A stretch of DNA of 19,287 bases, from positions 1-19,287 of the forward strand of contig JBEKZQ010000043.1 of the NCBI GenBank assembly GCA_049509675.1, given 5' to 3'. Below, piece by piece: positions 7,274-15,701 of the stretch. Both the position numbers and the translations under genes were made by a program. Position 1 is the stretch's first letter, and each line of letters opens with the position of its first letter. The notes beneath the pieces are model-generated. The model ran no database searches, was not told the DNA's origin, and was given only the letters and a program-made list of their open reading frames with translations. The stretch comes from JBEKZQ01 sp049509675 (GTDB taxonomy: Bacteria > Planctomycetota > Planctomycetia > Pirellulales > Thermoguttaceae).

Positions 7274-10135
7274 TCATTTCTCCGGCAGCAGGCGAAAATT
7301 CTCGTCGAAGCGAAAGACGCCCAGGCGGCGGGCCACCGGCAGCTTGCGCACCTCGTCCTGGATCGCCCGCCAATCGCCCACGATGACGATGTTCAGATTG
7401 TTTAGCGCCAGATACTTTTCCGCCACGCGGCGCACGTCGCCCGCCGTTACCGCATTGATATTGGGCACGACCGTGTTGAAGTAGTCGTTGGGCAAGCGGA
7501 AGGCCACGAGCGTTTCCAACTGCGCGGCAAATTGGCTGGCCGTTTCAAAGCCGCCCGCATAGCCGCGGGCCACATATTTCTGCGAGAGGGCCAACTCCTC
7601 GCCCTCGACGGGCCGGCTGCCCACGATCTCGCGGAACTCCTTGAGGAATTCGGTCAGGGCCGGCGCCGTCACGGCGGTTTGCACGCTGGCCAGGGCGACG
7701 AACGGCCCCGGTTCGCGCACGCGCCAATCGAAAGAGCTATGGGCGCCGTAGGTGTACCCCTTGTCCTGCCGCAGGTTCATGTTCAGGCGGCTGGAGAACT
7801 GGCCGCCCAGCGCGATGTTCATTACGGTGAGCGGGAAATAGTCGGGCGATTTCCGCACCGCGCCCACCAGCGACAGGGCAATGACCGATTGGGCCGCGCC
7901 CGGCTTGTCGATCACCGCCATGCAGATCGGCTTGGGCGGCGGCACGGGCGGAAACTGCCGCACCGCCGCCGGCGCGGCCGCCGACTTCCAATCGCCCAAC
8001 GCCCGCTCCAACACGTCCGTCATCTCCTGCAAGGTCGTGTCGCCCACGGCGATCAAGCTGAAGTGCTCCGGCCGGACCTGGCCCCGATAGAACCGCTCCA
8101 GGTCCGCGCGGCTGATGCTCTTCAGCGCGGCCGCGGTCCCGTACTGCGGCTGGCCGTAGGGATGGTCGGGGCCGTAGAGAATCTCGCGCAGGGCGATGCC
8201 GGCCAGTTGCAGCGGCTCGTTGCGGACCTGGGTCAAGCGTCCCAGGGCGCCGGCCCGCTGGCGCTCCAACTCGGCGGCCGGAAAGGCCGGGTTGCGGAGC
8301 ACGTCGGCAAAGACATCCAGGGCCTTGTCGAGATGGCGTTTGAGGGTGAACAGCCGGGCGCTGGTGGTGTCGGCGCCGGCCTCGATCGACAAGGTGGCGC
8401 CGATGCCGCCCAACTCGTCGGCGATCTGTTCCGCCGAGCGGCGCTCGGTGCCCTCGTCCCACATCGCGGCCATCAGCGAGGCCATGCCCGGCGTACCGGC
8501 CGGGTCCGCGGCGCGGCCGAAGGGACACAGCGCGTGCAGGCCCAGCAACGGCAGGCCGTGATTCTCCACCACCAACAGTTCCATGCCGTTGGAAAGCCGG
8601 CCGCGCCGGATCGGCGGCAGATGGAATGCCGGCTCCGGGCCCAGGGCGGGCATCTGCCGGCGATCGAAGGCATCCTTCACCGGGCCGGAAGTGGGACCAG
8701 TGCCGGTTTCCCCGCCAGGCAGCGGTTTCTCCGTGATATGCCGGGCCATTTCTTCGCGGGCCCGGGCGGCCGGCAGGCGCGGATCGGGCTCGATCGATAG
8801 TTCCCGACCGGGCACGACCTCGACCACGACCCGGCCGGGGCCCAGGTATTTTTGGGCCGCCGCGGTCACACCCCGCGGCGCGACGGCCGCCAGCCGCGCG
8901 AAATCCCGGGCCATGTAGCCCGGATCGCCCCGCAAAACGTTGTAGCGGTTCAACTGGTCGCCGCGGCCGCCGAAGCCGCCTACCGATTCCATCGAGCGCA
9001 CGAACTGGGCCTCGAAGGCATTGACGGCCCGGGCCATTTCCTCGGTCGTGGGCGGCTCGCTGCGGATACGGGCGATCTCGGCCGCGGCGGCCGCTTCCAA
9101 CTCGGCGAGCGTATGGCCGGCGCGGGCCGTAATCGTCAATTGGAACTTGCCGCCCACTTCCATCGAGTCCTGATAGGCCTGCACGTCCTGGGCGATTTGC
9201 TGCTGGCGCACCAGGGCCCGATACAGCCGGGAGGTCTTGCCGCCGGCCAGCACGTGTGCCAGGATGCTCAGATCGGCGTCGTCCGGGGTGAAGTCGGCCA
9301 CGGTCGGCCAGGCAAAATAGATCCGCGCCAGGCCCACGTGGTCGGTCACGTGGATGCGTTTCTCGGCCGATAGCGTGGGCATGGCGGGCATGGGCCGCTG
9401 GACCTTCGGCCCGGCGGGCAGCGGTGCAAAGTACTTGGCCACCAGGCGTTTCGCCTCGCGCGGCTGGAAGTCGCCCGCGATGCACAGGCTGGCGTTGCCG
9501 GGATGGTAGTAATGGCGGAAGAAGTCGGCGATATCGGCCCGCGACGCCGCGTCGATATCCTTCATGGACCCGATGGGCGGCCAGCTATACGGATGCTCCG
9601 GCGGGTACATGGCCGCCAGAATCGTCTCCTCGACCAGGCCGTAGGGCCGGTTCTCGTAGCTCTGGCGGCGCTCATTCTTGACCACCGCCCGCTGGTTGTC
9701 GAGCTTCTCCTGGCTCATCGCCGGCAGCAAGAAACCCATGCGGTCGGATTCCAGCCACAGGACCAGTTCCAGGAAGTTCGAGGGCACGGTCTCGAAGTAA
9801 TTCGTGCGGTCGGAAGCGGTCGAGCCGTTCAGTCGTCCGCCGGCCTGTTGCAGCGGGCCGAAGTAGACTTTGTCGTAATGCTCCGAGCCCTCGAACATCA
9901 TGTGCTCGAACAGGTGGGCGAACCCGGTGCGTCCCGGCCGCTCGTTCTTCGAGCCCACGTGGTACCAGATGTTCACGCCCACAATGGGCGTGGCATGATC
10001 TTCGTGCAGCACCACTTGCAGGCCGTTGGGCAAGGTATATTTCTCGAAAGCCAGGTGCGGAATCGGGCCCGTTTTCCCTTGACCGACAGCGGCAGACAGG
10101 ATGGTCGAACAGATGGCAAACATGAGCGGCGACAT
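7274..10135 (-). CDS. Secreted M16 zinc metallopeptidase, two M16 units fused
   Basis: A pitrilysin/insulinase-family protease of 953 residues that probably degrades peptides in the periplasm or envelope. A short hydrophobic signal covers residues 1-19. The active N-terminal half has the inverted zinc motif HLFEH (H74, E77 catalytic, H78), with E155 in VVKNE as the third ligand about 77 residues later. The C-terminal half starts near residue 510. It lacks the HxxEH motif (the equivalent stretch is GMASLMAAMWDEG) but keeps the R/Y region SRLNMNLRQDKGYTYG (R783, Y794, Y796) that completes the active site in M16 pairs. So it is a covalently joined version of the usual active/inactive M16B pair. 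GGAG upstream supports ATG 10135; an overlapping ATG at 10139 is in another frame. It has its own promoter and no operon partner. Physiological substrate is unknown. Confidence 0.95.
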   Translation of the reverse strand: MSPLMFAICSTILSAAVGQGKTGPIPHLAFEKYTLPNGLQVVLHEDHATPIVGVNIWYHVGSKNERPGRTGFAHLFEHMMFEGSEHYDKVYFGPLQQAGGRLNGSTASDRTNYFETVPSNFLELVLWLESDRMGFLLPAMSQEKLDNQRAVVKNERRQSYENRPYGLVEETILAAMYPPEHPYSWPPIGSMKDIDAASRADIADFFRHYYHPGNASLCIAGDFQPREAKRLVAKYFAPLPAGPKVQRPMPAMPTLSAEKRIHVTDHVGLARIYFAWPTVADFTPDDADLSILAHVLAGGKTSRLYRALVRQQQIAQDVQAYQDSMEVGGKFQLTITARAGHTLAELEAAAAAEIARIRSEPPTTEEMARAVNAFEAQFVRSMESVGGFGGRGDQLNRYNVLRGDPGYMARDFARLAAVAPRGVTAAAQKYLGPGRVVVEVVPGRELSIEPDPRLPAARAREEMARHITEKPLPGGETGTGPTSGPVKDAFDRRQMPALGPEPAFHLPPIRRGRLSNGMELLVVENHGLPLLGLHALCPFGRAADPAGTPGMASLMAAMWDEGTERRSAEQIADELGGIGATLSIEAGADTTSARLFTLKRHLDKALDVFADVLRNPAFPAAELERQRAGALGRLTQVRNEPLQLAGIALREILYGPDHPYGQPQYGTAAALKSISRADLERFYRGQVRPEHFSLIAVGDTTLQEMTDVLERALGDWKSAAAPAAVRQFPPVPPPKPICMAVIDKPGAAQSVIALSLVGAVRKSPDYFPLTVMNIALGGQFSSRLNMNLRQDKGYTYGAHSSFDWRVREPGPFVALASVQTAVTAPALTEFLKEFREIVGSRPVEGEELALSQKYVARGYAGGFETASQFAAQLETLVAFRLPNDYFNTVVPNINAVTAGDVRRVAEKYLALNNLNIVIVGDWRAIQDEVRKLPVARRLGVFRFDENFRLLPEK

Positions 10136-10192
10136 TCATTGCTCCCAAAATGACTTGCGCGCGGTTTTCGCTCCCCGGCGCGGATGATAGGA

Positions 10193-10221
10193 ATCATAGC
10201 CCCCGCGGCAGGTCGTAGCAA
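10193..10221 (-). promoter_or_regulatory. Candidate sigma-70 promoter for M16 peptidase gene
   Basis: On the minus strand TTGCTA (10221-10216) and TATGAT (10198-10193) are separated by 17 bases. They match 4 of 6 and 5 of 6 consensus bases. The inferred start site is about 50 nt before the ATG at 10135. Confidence 0.55.
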
Positions 10222-10287
10222 GCGCCCTGCGGCTCTCCCGGGACAACTGCGAAGTCTGACGCGAAGGGGTCAGGTCCATTCCGCACG

Positions 10288-10411
<124 letters not shown>

Positions 10412-10463
10412 TGTCTCGCATCGCATCTTCGCAGTTCTCCTGATCCCCTGCTCTGGCGTGCGT

Positions 10464-10492
10464 TTGACACGACCGCCCAAAACTCCTACAAT
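10464..10492 (+). promoter_or_regulatory. Near-consensus sigma-70 promoter of the WXG100/FtsK operon
   Basis: A perfect TTGACA -35 at 10464-10469 is followed after exactly 17 bases by TACAAT (5 of 6) at 10487-10492. Transcription would start near 10499, giving a leader of about 47 nt. GGGGAGG at 10529-10535 is the ribosome-binding site for the ATG at 10546. This is the strongest promoter match in the window. Confidence 0.75.
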
Positions 10493-10545
10493 CCGAGACA
10501 GCGGGCACGCCGCGGTAGAATACGTCAAGGGGAGGACTTTGCGCC

Positions 10546-10818
10546 ATGCCGCAGGCCATCGTCGATCCGGAAGATTTGAGGCGATTTGCGCAAAACCTCA
10601 AGAAGTTCAGCGCCGATACGCAGGAGCGGGTCGGTTTGCTCAACGGTCAGTTGATCGCCCTGGGCAAGACGTGGCGCGATCAGGAGAACAAGAAGTTCGC
10701 CGATGAGTTCGAGCAGCACATGAGGATGATCTCGCGCTTCGTCGACGTCATCGAGCGCCATGTCCCCTATCTGATGCGGAAGGCGGAAATCATCGAAGAA
10801 TACCTTCAGCAACGGTGA
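10546..10818 (+). CDS. WXG100-family (EsxA-like) small helical protein
   Basis: This 90-residue protein has the size and build of WXG100 proteins, the small helical-hairpin substrates and partners of type VII secretion. Helix 1 (about 8-40) ends in LGKTWRDQENKKF. W43-R44-D45 takes the place of the WXG turn and F51 follows at the usual spacing. Helix 2 runs from about 46 to 88. WxD instead of WxG is a common variation in diderm members as far as I recall. There is no signal peptide, as expected for this family. It is the first gene of the operon, with a strong promoter and ribosome-binding site. The FtsK/SpoIIIE-type ATPase encoded by the last gene supports the call. Confidence 0.8.
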   Translation: MPQAIVDPEDLRRFAQNLKKFSADTQERVGLLNGQLIALGKTWRDQENKKFADEFEQHMRMISRFVDVIERHVPYLMRKAEIIEEYLQQR

Positions 10819-10856
10819 GTGGGGCGAACATTCCTGGCTAAGACCGCACAAGGCAC

Positions 10857-11546
10857 ATGCCCCGGGCTGCCCACGTCAAATCGATCGACACGATCCAAAC
10901 GCTGGCCAACGCCGTGGAGGCGTTCCGCGCCGATTGCGCCACCGCTTTGGACGACCTGCGGATGGAGATTCGCCGGGCCGAGCAGTGGATCCATCACGAC
11001 CGCAAGCAATACTGGGAGGAAGAAGTCCGCCGGGGCTGGGACCGCGTCACCGAAGCGCGGCTGGCCCTGCAACAGGCCCGCACGTCGCGGCGCATCGCCG
11101 ATCACGAGCCTTCCCTGGTGGACGAGAAGAAGGCCCTGGAGCGGGCGCAACGGCGGTTGGAACTTGCGCAGCGGAAGGTCGAGGCGGTGCGGCACTATAC
11201 CCGCCTCATCGATCACACCGTCAACGAATACCGCGCCTTGGGTTCGCAGTTGGCCAACTGGTTGGAGGCCGAGGAGCCCCGGGCCGTCGCCGCTCTGAAA
11301 CGGATGATGGATGCTCTGGAGGCCTACCTGGCCGTGCAATCGACCGTCAACGCCAGCCGTTCGGCCGAAGAGCTGATCGCCGTCGAGCGCCGGGCGTCGC
11401 AAGCAGCCGGCGCGTCGCGGGGTGGACCGGAGAGAGCAGGAGAACAGGAGAGCAAGGGAACAGGAGAACAGGAGAACGCGGGAGAAGCGGAGCAGGTGAA
11501 CAGGGGAGCGGGGGAACAGGAGATGCACAAGGAGGATGCGTCGTGA
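10857..11546 (+). CDS. Coiled-coil protein of the WXG100/FtsK cassette
   Basis: A 229-residue protein of unknown function. Residues about 8-145 are almost entirely helical with heptad-like patterning (for example EQWIHHDRKQYWEEEV and ALERAQRRLELAQRKVEAV), so an elongated coiled coil is likely. No signal peptide or membrane segment is visible. After about residue 188 the tail is low-complexity and rich in G, E and Q (GEQESKGTGEQENAGEAEQ), translated from a GGAGAACAG-type purine-rich repeat in the DNA. It begins 38 bp after the WXG100 gene. Its TGA overlaps the next GTG (GTGA), indicating translational coupling. The ribosome-binding site is weak (AAGG). By position it could be a chaperone, adaptor or substrate of the ATPase; that is inference. 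Confidence 0.8.
   Translation: MPRAAHVKSIDTIQTLANAVEAFRADCATALDDLRMEIRRAEQWIHHDRKQYWEEEVRRGWDRVTEARLALQQARTSRRIADHEPSLVDEKKALERAQRRLELAQRKVEAVRHYTRLIDHTVNEYRALGSQLANWLEAEEPRAVAALKRMMDALEAYLAVQSTVNASRSAEELIAVERRASQAAGASRGGPERAGEQESKGTGEQENAGEAEQVNRGAGEQEMHKEDAS
11432..11525 (+). repeat. Purine-rich GGAGAACAG-type degenerate tandem repeat inside a CDS
   Basis: Irregular copies of an 8-9 base GGAGAACAG/GGAGAGCA unit form the 3' end of the coiled-coil gene. They read in frame as GEQE-like residues with no stop. The base composition (nearly all G and A on the plus strand) differs sharply from the rest of the gene. Confidence 0.7.
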
Positions 11547-11764
11547 GAACCTGGGACTTGACGGGCGGCGCAGCTAAACTGCAAATGGCGATGAAGTCGC
11601 TCCAGGAGGCAAGCGCGGAGGTCGCCGAGACGTGGGACGACCCTGCCTTCCGCGCCATCGAAGACAACTATCTGCGGCCCGTGGAGCCGCAGTTGAAGGT
11701 CCTGCTGGAGGCGCTCGGGCGCCTCCAAGAGGTATTAGTCAATGCCAGCCGGGATTGCAACTGA
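11543..11764 (+). CDS. Small WXG100-like protein, GTG start
   Basis: This 73-residue protein is short enough to be missed by gene callers. Translation starts at GTG 11543, preceded by a perfect AAGGAGG at 11529-11535 (7-base spacing) and overlapping the upstream stop as GTGA. The sequence is two predicted helices around a W-x-D turn (AETWDDPAFRAIE, W31-D33), then YLRPVEPQLK and a second helix. That is the same general plan as the first gene of the operon, so it may be its partner, as EsxA/EsxB-type proteins often pair. Its 3' end overlaps the ATPase gene by 23 bases. Being a real gene is well supported by the ribosome-binding site and coupling. The WXG assignment is inference from pattern. 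Confidence 0.7.
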   Translation: MRTWDLTGGAAKLQMAMKSLQEASAEVAETWDDPAFRAIEDNYLRPVEPQLKVLLEALGRLQEVLVNASRDCN

Positions 11765-14700
11765 CCAGCGCGGCGCGATGGGCGAGCCGTTTGCTCCGGA
11801 CGGGCCGCAAGGCCTGTTGGGCGATCTATGCCAACTGGTGGCCCGGCGGGTGCCGGCCGAGGTGGAAATCCTGGCCGCCTTCGAGGCCCGCAATGCGGCC
11901 GCCGAGGCGGCCAACCAGGCGGCCCGCAAGAGGCTCCGCGAGGAGTACGACGCGCAGAGGAAAGCGTTGGAAACGCAATACGCCGCCGAGCGCGGGGCAT
12001 TGGTGGCCCGGTTCGACACGGAGGGCGGCGCCGCGCAGTTGGCCTATGAGAACGTGCTGGCCGACATCGTGGACCGCTTCGACACCGATCAGCGGACGGT
12101 GCAGCAGACGTTGGACGACGCCGAGCGCGAGGCCGTGGCCCTCTACGAGGCGGCCAAGGGCGGCGCGGACGTGGAACTGAAGGAGATTCACGCCCAGCTC
12201 GACGCCCGCTGGCAGGAATTGGAAGCGATCCACCGCCAGGCGGTGGAATTGCTGGATCGCTGGGACCAGTGGCGAGACTTCCCCACGCCGGATCCGCCCA
12301 TCAGCGTGTTGCTGGAGCGCGATCCGCGGCAGCGATTCCTGCACGCCTTGGAACAGGCCCGCACCGGCCTCCGCGTGTTGACCGCCCTGAAAGCGCCGCG
12401 GTTCTTCCAGGGACTGTGGCCGCTGTTGTTCTTCTTGTCGTTGTGGGCGGTGGCCGCGGTGCCGGCGGGTGCATTGCTGGGCTGGAAGGACTGGCCGTGG
12501 GTCGCCGCGAGCGGGACGACGGCCCTGCTCCTGACGTTCGGGGCATCCGGCTGGATGTACTGGAACACCTGCCGCCGCTGCACCTCGGCCTATCTTGCCC
12601 TGCGCGAGACGTTGTTGCAGGCCGGCATGGACCGTCCCGGCGCGGTGGAAGCGGCCAAGGCCGACTGTCAGCAATTGCACGCCGCCATCCACATCCGTCA
12701 CGAGGCGGAAATGAGGGTCATCCGCGCGCAGGCGCGGTCCGGCATGGCAGAACTCGATGGCCGCAAAGAGCACGAGTTGCAGGCCGCGCACCAGTTCTAT
12801 CCGCCGCGACTGGCGGAGATCGCCGCGCGCCGTGAAGTGGCCATCCGCGCGGTCGACGACAAGTATCCCCGCCTGCTGCGGGAACATGAGGAGCGGTTTC
12901 AGGCCGAGGGCCAGCGGCAGCAACAACAGTACGTGGAGACATTGCGGGAGAGCGACGCGCAGTACGCCCGGCAATGGGCCGAGATGGCGGATCGCTGGCT
13001 GGGCGGACTGGAGCGGTTCGCCACGGCGGCAGCGGGGGTCAGCGCCACGTGCGACCGTTTGTTCCCGGTGTGGGAGCTGCCCGAGTGGTCGCACTGGTCG
13101 CCGCCGCGGGAGATTCCGCCGGCCATCCGCTTCGGCCGGGGCGAGGTGCGGCTGGCGAATCTGCAAGGGGGGGTGCCGCAAGACGAGCGGCTCCGCCCGC
13201 CGCAGAGCGAGTTCGATCTGCCCATGTTGCTGCCCTTTCCGCGTCATTCGCTGTTGATGTTCAAGGCCAGCGAGGACGGGCGTGCGCGGGCCGTGGAGAC
13301 GATCCAGGCCGTCATGCTGCGGCTGTTGACCGCCATGCCCCCGGGAAAAGTCCGCTTCACGATTTGCGATCCGGTCGGCCTGGGCGAGAACTTCTCGGCT
13401 TTCATGCACCTGGCCGACTACGACGAGCAGTTGGTGGCCAGCCGCATTTGGACGGAGACGGCCCATATCGAGCAGCGGCTGGCCGATTTGACGCAGCACA
13501 TGGAGAACGTGATCCAGGTTTACCTGCGCAACGAGTTCCAATCGATCCTGGAATACAATGCGTCGGCGGGGGAGATGGCCGAGCCGTATCGCGTGCTGGT
13601 GGTGGCCAATTTTCCGGCCGGTTTCTCGGACATCGCCGCGCACCGCCTCAAGAGCATTGTGGCCAGCGGGGCCCGCTGCGGCGTGTTCGTGCTCATGAGC
13701 GTCGACAACAAGTTGCCGCCGCCGCGCTACTTCCGCATTGCCGACCTGGAGAGCGACGCCCTGGTCCTCACCTGGTCGCAAGGGCGATTCCAGTGGAAGC
13801 ACCCCGACTATGGTCCGCTGGCGATCGACCTGGAGCAGCCGCCGCCGGCCGAGCAGTTCACCGAGTTGGTGCGCAAGGCAGGTCAAGAGGCCCAGGACGC
13901 CGGGCGGGTCGAGGTGCCCTTCCGCTGCATCCTGCCGTCGCAGGACCAGTGGTGGTCGGCCGACAGCCGCGACGGCATCGAGGTCCCCCTGGGTCGGGCC
14001 GGGGCCATGAAAACCCAGTCCCTGGACCTCGGCCAAGGCACGTCGCAACACGTGCTGATCTCCGGCAAGACGGGCTCCGGCAAGTCCACGCTGCTGCACG
14101 TGCTGATCACCAATCTGGCCGTCCGCTACAGCCCGGACGAAATCGAACTGTACCTGGTCGACTTCAAGAAAGGCGTGGAGTTCAAGGCCTACGCGCGGAA
14201 CGCGTTGCCGCACGCCCGGGTGATCGCCGTCGAGAGCGAGCGGGAATTCGGCCTGAGCGTATTGCAGCGGCTGGACGCCGAGCTGCGCACCCGGGGCGAC
14301 CGCTTCCGACGCATGGGAGTGCAGGACTTGAAGGGGTTCCGCGCCGCGGAACCGCACGCCGTCCTGCCGCGAATCCTGTTGATCGTCGACGAGTTCCAGG
14401 AATTGTTTGTCGACGACGACCGCATTGCCCAGGAGGCGGCCTTGCTCCTGGACCGCCTGGTGCGACAAGGCCGGGCCTTCGGCATCCACGTACTGCTGGG
14501 CTCGCAGACCCTGGGCGGAGCGTATTCGCTGGCCCGCAGCACCATCGGCCAGATGGCGGTGCGGATCGCACTGCAGTGCAGCGAAGCCGACGCCCACCTG
14601 ATCCTCAGCGAGGACAACACGGCGGCCAGGCTGCTGACCCGTCCCGGCGAGGCGATCTACAACGATGCCAACGGCTTGTTCGAGGGCAACCATCCCTTCC

Positions 14701-15701
14701 AAGTGGTGTGGTTGCCGGACGAAGAGCGCGACGGGTATCTCGAACAGGTGCATGACCTGGCCGTCCGGCGGGGCTACCGCGGGGCGCCGCCCATCGTTTT
14801 CGAGGGCAGTGCGTGGGCCGACGTTGGCGAGAACGCGGCCCTGGAGGAATTGCTGGCGGCGCCGGCCTGGCCCGCAACCTGTCCCACGCCCCAGGCATGG
14901 CTGGGTGCGGCGATCGCCATCAAGGAGCCGACGGCCGCGCGGTTCGTACGCCAAGCGGGGAGCAATTTGCTGCTGGTCGGCCGCCGCGAGGAGGCGGCCA
15001 TGGCGATCATGACCACCTGCCTGGTCAGCCTGGCTGCGCAGCACGGTCCTGATCAGCAGGGGAGCGGCGCTCAGGGAACCCGGTTTTACGTGTTCGACGG
15101 CACCCGACCCGACGCCCCCGAGGCGGGCTTTCTGGGGCGCCTGTCGCGCGCGGTGCCGCACGCGGTGAAGGTGGCCGCCCCCCACGCAGCCTCCGAACTG
15201 CTGGCGGAACTGGCGGAAGAAATGGGCCGCCGGCAGCAGACCGCCCCGGCGTTGCTGCCGCCGCTGTACGTCCTATTCTATAATCTGGGCCGCTTCCGCG
15301 ATCTGCGAAAAGAAGACGACTACGGTTTCGGCGGCGACGACGGCAAGCCGCTTAGCCCGTCGAAACAGTTTACCGCGATCCTGCGGGAGGGGCCCGGACT
15401 GGGCATCCACACCTTGGCCTGGTGCGACACCTACAACACGGTCAACCGCCTCTTCGATCGCCAGAATCTGCGAGACTTCGAAATGCGGATCCTGTTCCAG
15501 ATGAGCGCCACCGATTCCAGCAGCCTGATGGACATGCCCGATGCCGGCCGGTTGGGCGTACATCGGGCCATCTTCTATGACGAAGGGCAGGGACGGGCGG
15601 AGAAGTTCCGGCCGTACGGCCTGCCCTCCGCCGGCTGGCTGGAACGCCTGGCCCAGCGGCTCCAGAGTCGCCTGATCGACCGCGCTAGTCTGTCTCCGTG
15701 A
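11742..15701 (+). CDS. FtsK/SpoIIIE-type ATPase, EssC/EccC-like, membrane-anchored
   Basis: A 1319-residue protein, likely the motor of a type VII-like secretion apparatus. Order of regions: coiled coil about 20-180; two membrane segments about 220-246 and 251-275; second coiled coil about 300-430; a first RecA-like region about 495-660 with no Walker A (LLMFKASEDG) and a strand VLVVANF without the Walker B acid; the canonical FtsK domain about 750-970 with Walker A GKTGSGKST (775-783) and Walker B ILLIVDEF (D883, E884); a third RecA-like region about 1060-1319, again without Walker A (NLLLVGRREE near 1075). The three-module order recalls EccC and EssC, but there is no FHA domain, and DNA-translocase gamma domain features are not seen. 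ATG 11742 has AAGAGG upstream; an internal ATG at 11778 lacks one. Fourth gene of the operon. A DNA-translocation role is the main alternative. Confidence 0.9.
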   Translation: MPAGIATDQRGAMGEPFAPDGPQGLLGDLCQLVARRVPAEVEILAAFEARNAAAEAANQAARKRLREEYDAQRKALETQYAAERGALVARFDTEGGAAQLAYENVLADIVDRFDTDQRTVQQTLDDAEREAVALYEAAKGGADVELKEIHAQLDARWQELEAIHRQAVELLDRWDQWRDFPTPDPPISVLLERDPRQRFLHALEQARTGLRVLTALKAPRFFQGLWPLLFFLSLWAVAAVPAGALLGWKDWPWVAASGTTALLLTFGASGWMYWNTCRRCTSAYLALRETLLQAGMDRPGAVEAAKADCQQLHAAIHIRHEAEMRVIRAQARSGMAELDGRKEHELQAAHQFYPPRLAEIAARREVAIRAVDDKYPRLLREHEERFQAEGQRQQQQYVETLRESDAQYARQWAEMADRWLGGLERFATAAAGVSATCDRLFPVWELPEWSHWSPPREIPPAIRFGRGEVRLANLQGGVPQDERLRPPQSEFDLPMLLPFPRHSLLMFKASEDGRARAVETIQAVMLRLLTAMPPGKVRFTICDPVGLGENFSAFMHLADYDEQLVASRIWTETAHIEQRLADLTQHMENVIQVYLRNEFQSILEYNASAGEMAEPYRVLVVANFPAGFSDIAAHRLKSIVASGARCGVFVLMSVDNKLPPPRYFRIADLESDALVLTWSQGRFQWKHPDYGPLAIDLEQPPPAEQFTELVRKAGQEAQDAGRVEVPFRCILPSQDQWWSADSRDGIEVPLGRAGAMKTQSLDLGQGTSQHVLISGKTGSGKSTLLHVLITNLAVRYSPDEIELYLVDFKKGVEFKAYARNALPHARVIAVESEREFGLSVLQRLDAELRTRGDRFRRMGVQDLKGFRAAEPHAVLPRILLIVDEFQELFVDDDRIAQEAALLLDRLVRQGRAFGIHVLLGSQTLGGAYSLARSTIGQMAVRIALQCSEADAHLILSEDNTAARLLTRPGEAIYNDANGLFEGNHPFQVVWLPDEERDGYLEQVHDLAVRRGYRGAPPIVFEGSAWADVGENAALEELLAAPAWPATCPTPQAWLGAAIAIKEPTAARFVRQAGSNLLLVGRREEAAMAIMTTCLVSLAAQHGPDQQGSGAQGTRFYVFDGTRPDAPEAGFLGRLSRAVPHAVKVAAPHAASELLAELAEEMGRRQQTAPALLPPLYVLFYNLGRFRDLRKEDDYGFGGDDGKPLSPSKQFTAILREGPGLGIHTLAWCDTYNTVNRLFDRQNLRDFEMRILFQMSATDSSSLMDMPDAGRLGVHRAIFYDEGQGRAEKFRPYGLPSAGWLERLAQRLQSRLIDRASLSP

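Noticed and set aside
11826..15185. Very long open frame antisense to the ATPase gene (over 1100 codons)
   Set aside because: It mirrors the codon pattern of the real gene in GC-rich DNA, shows no domains, and is rich in R, Q, H and G as expected of an antisense shadow.
11742..15701. Reading the ATPase as a chromosomal FtsK DNA translocase
   Set aside because: Only two membrane segments, internal coiled coils, extra degenerate RecA modules and linked WXG-like genes fit EssC/EccC better; no gamma-type C-terminal domain was seen.
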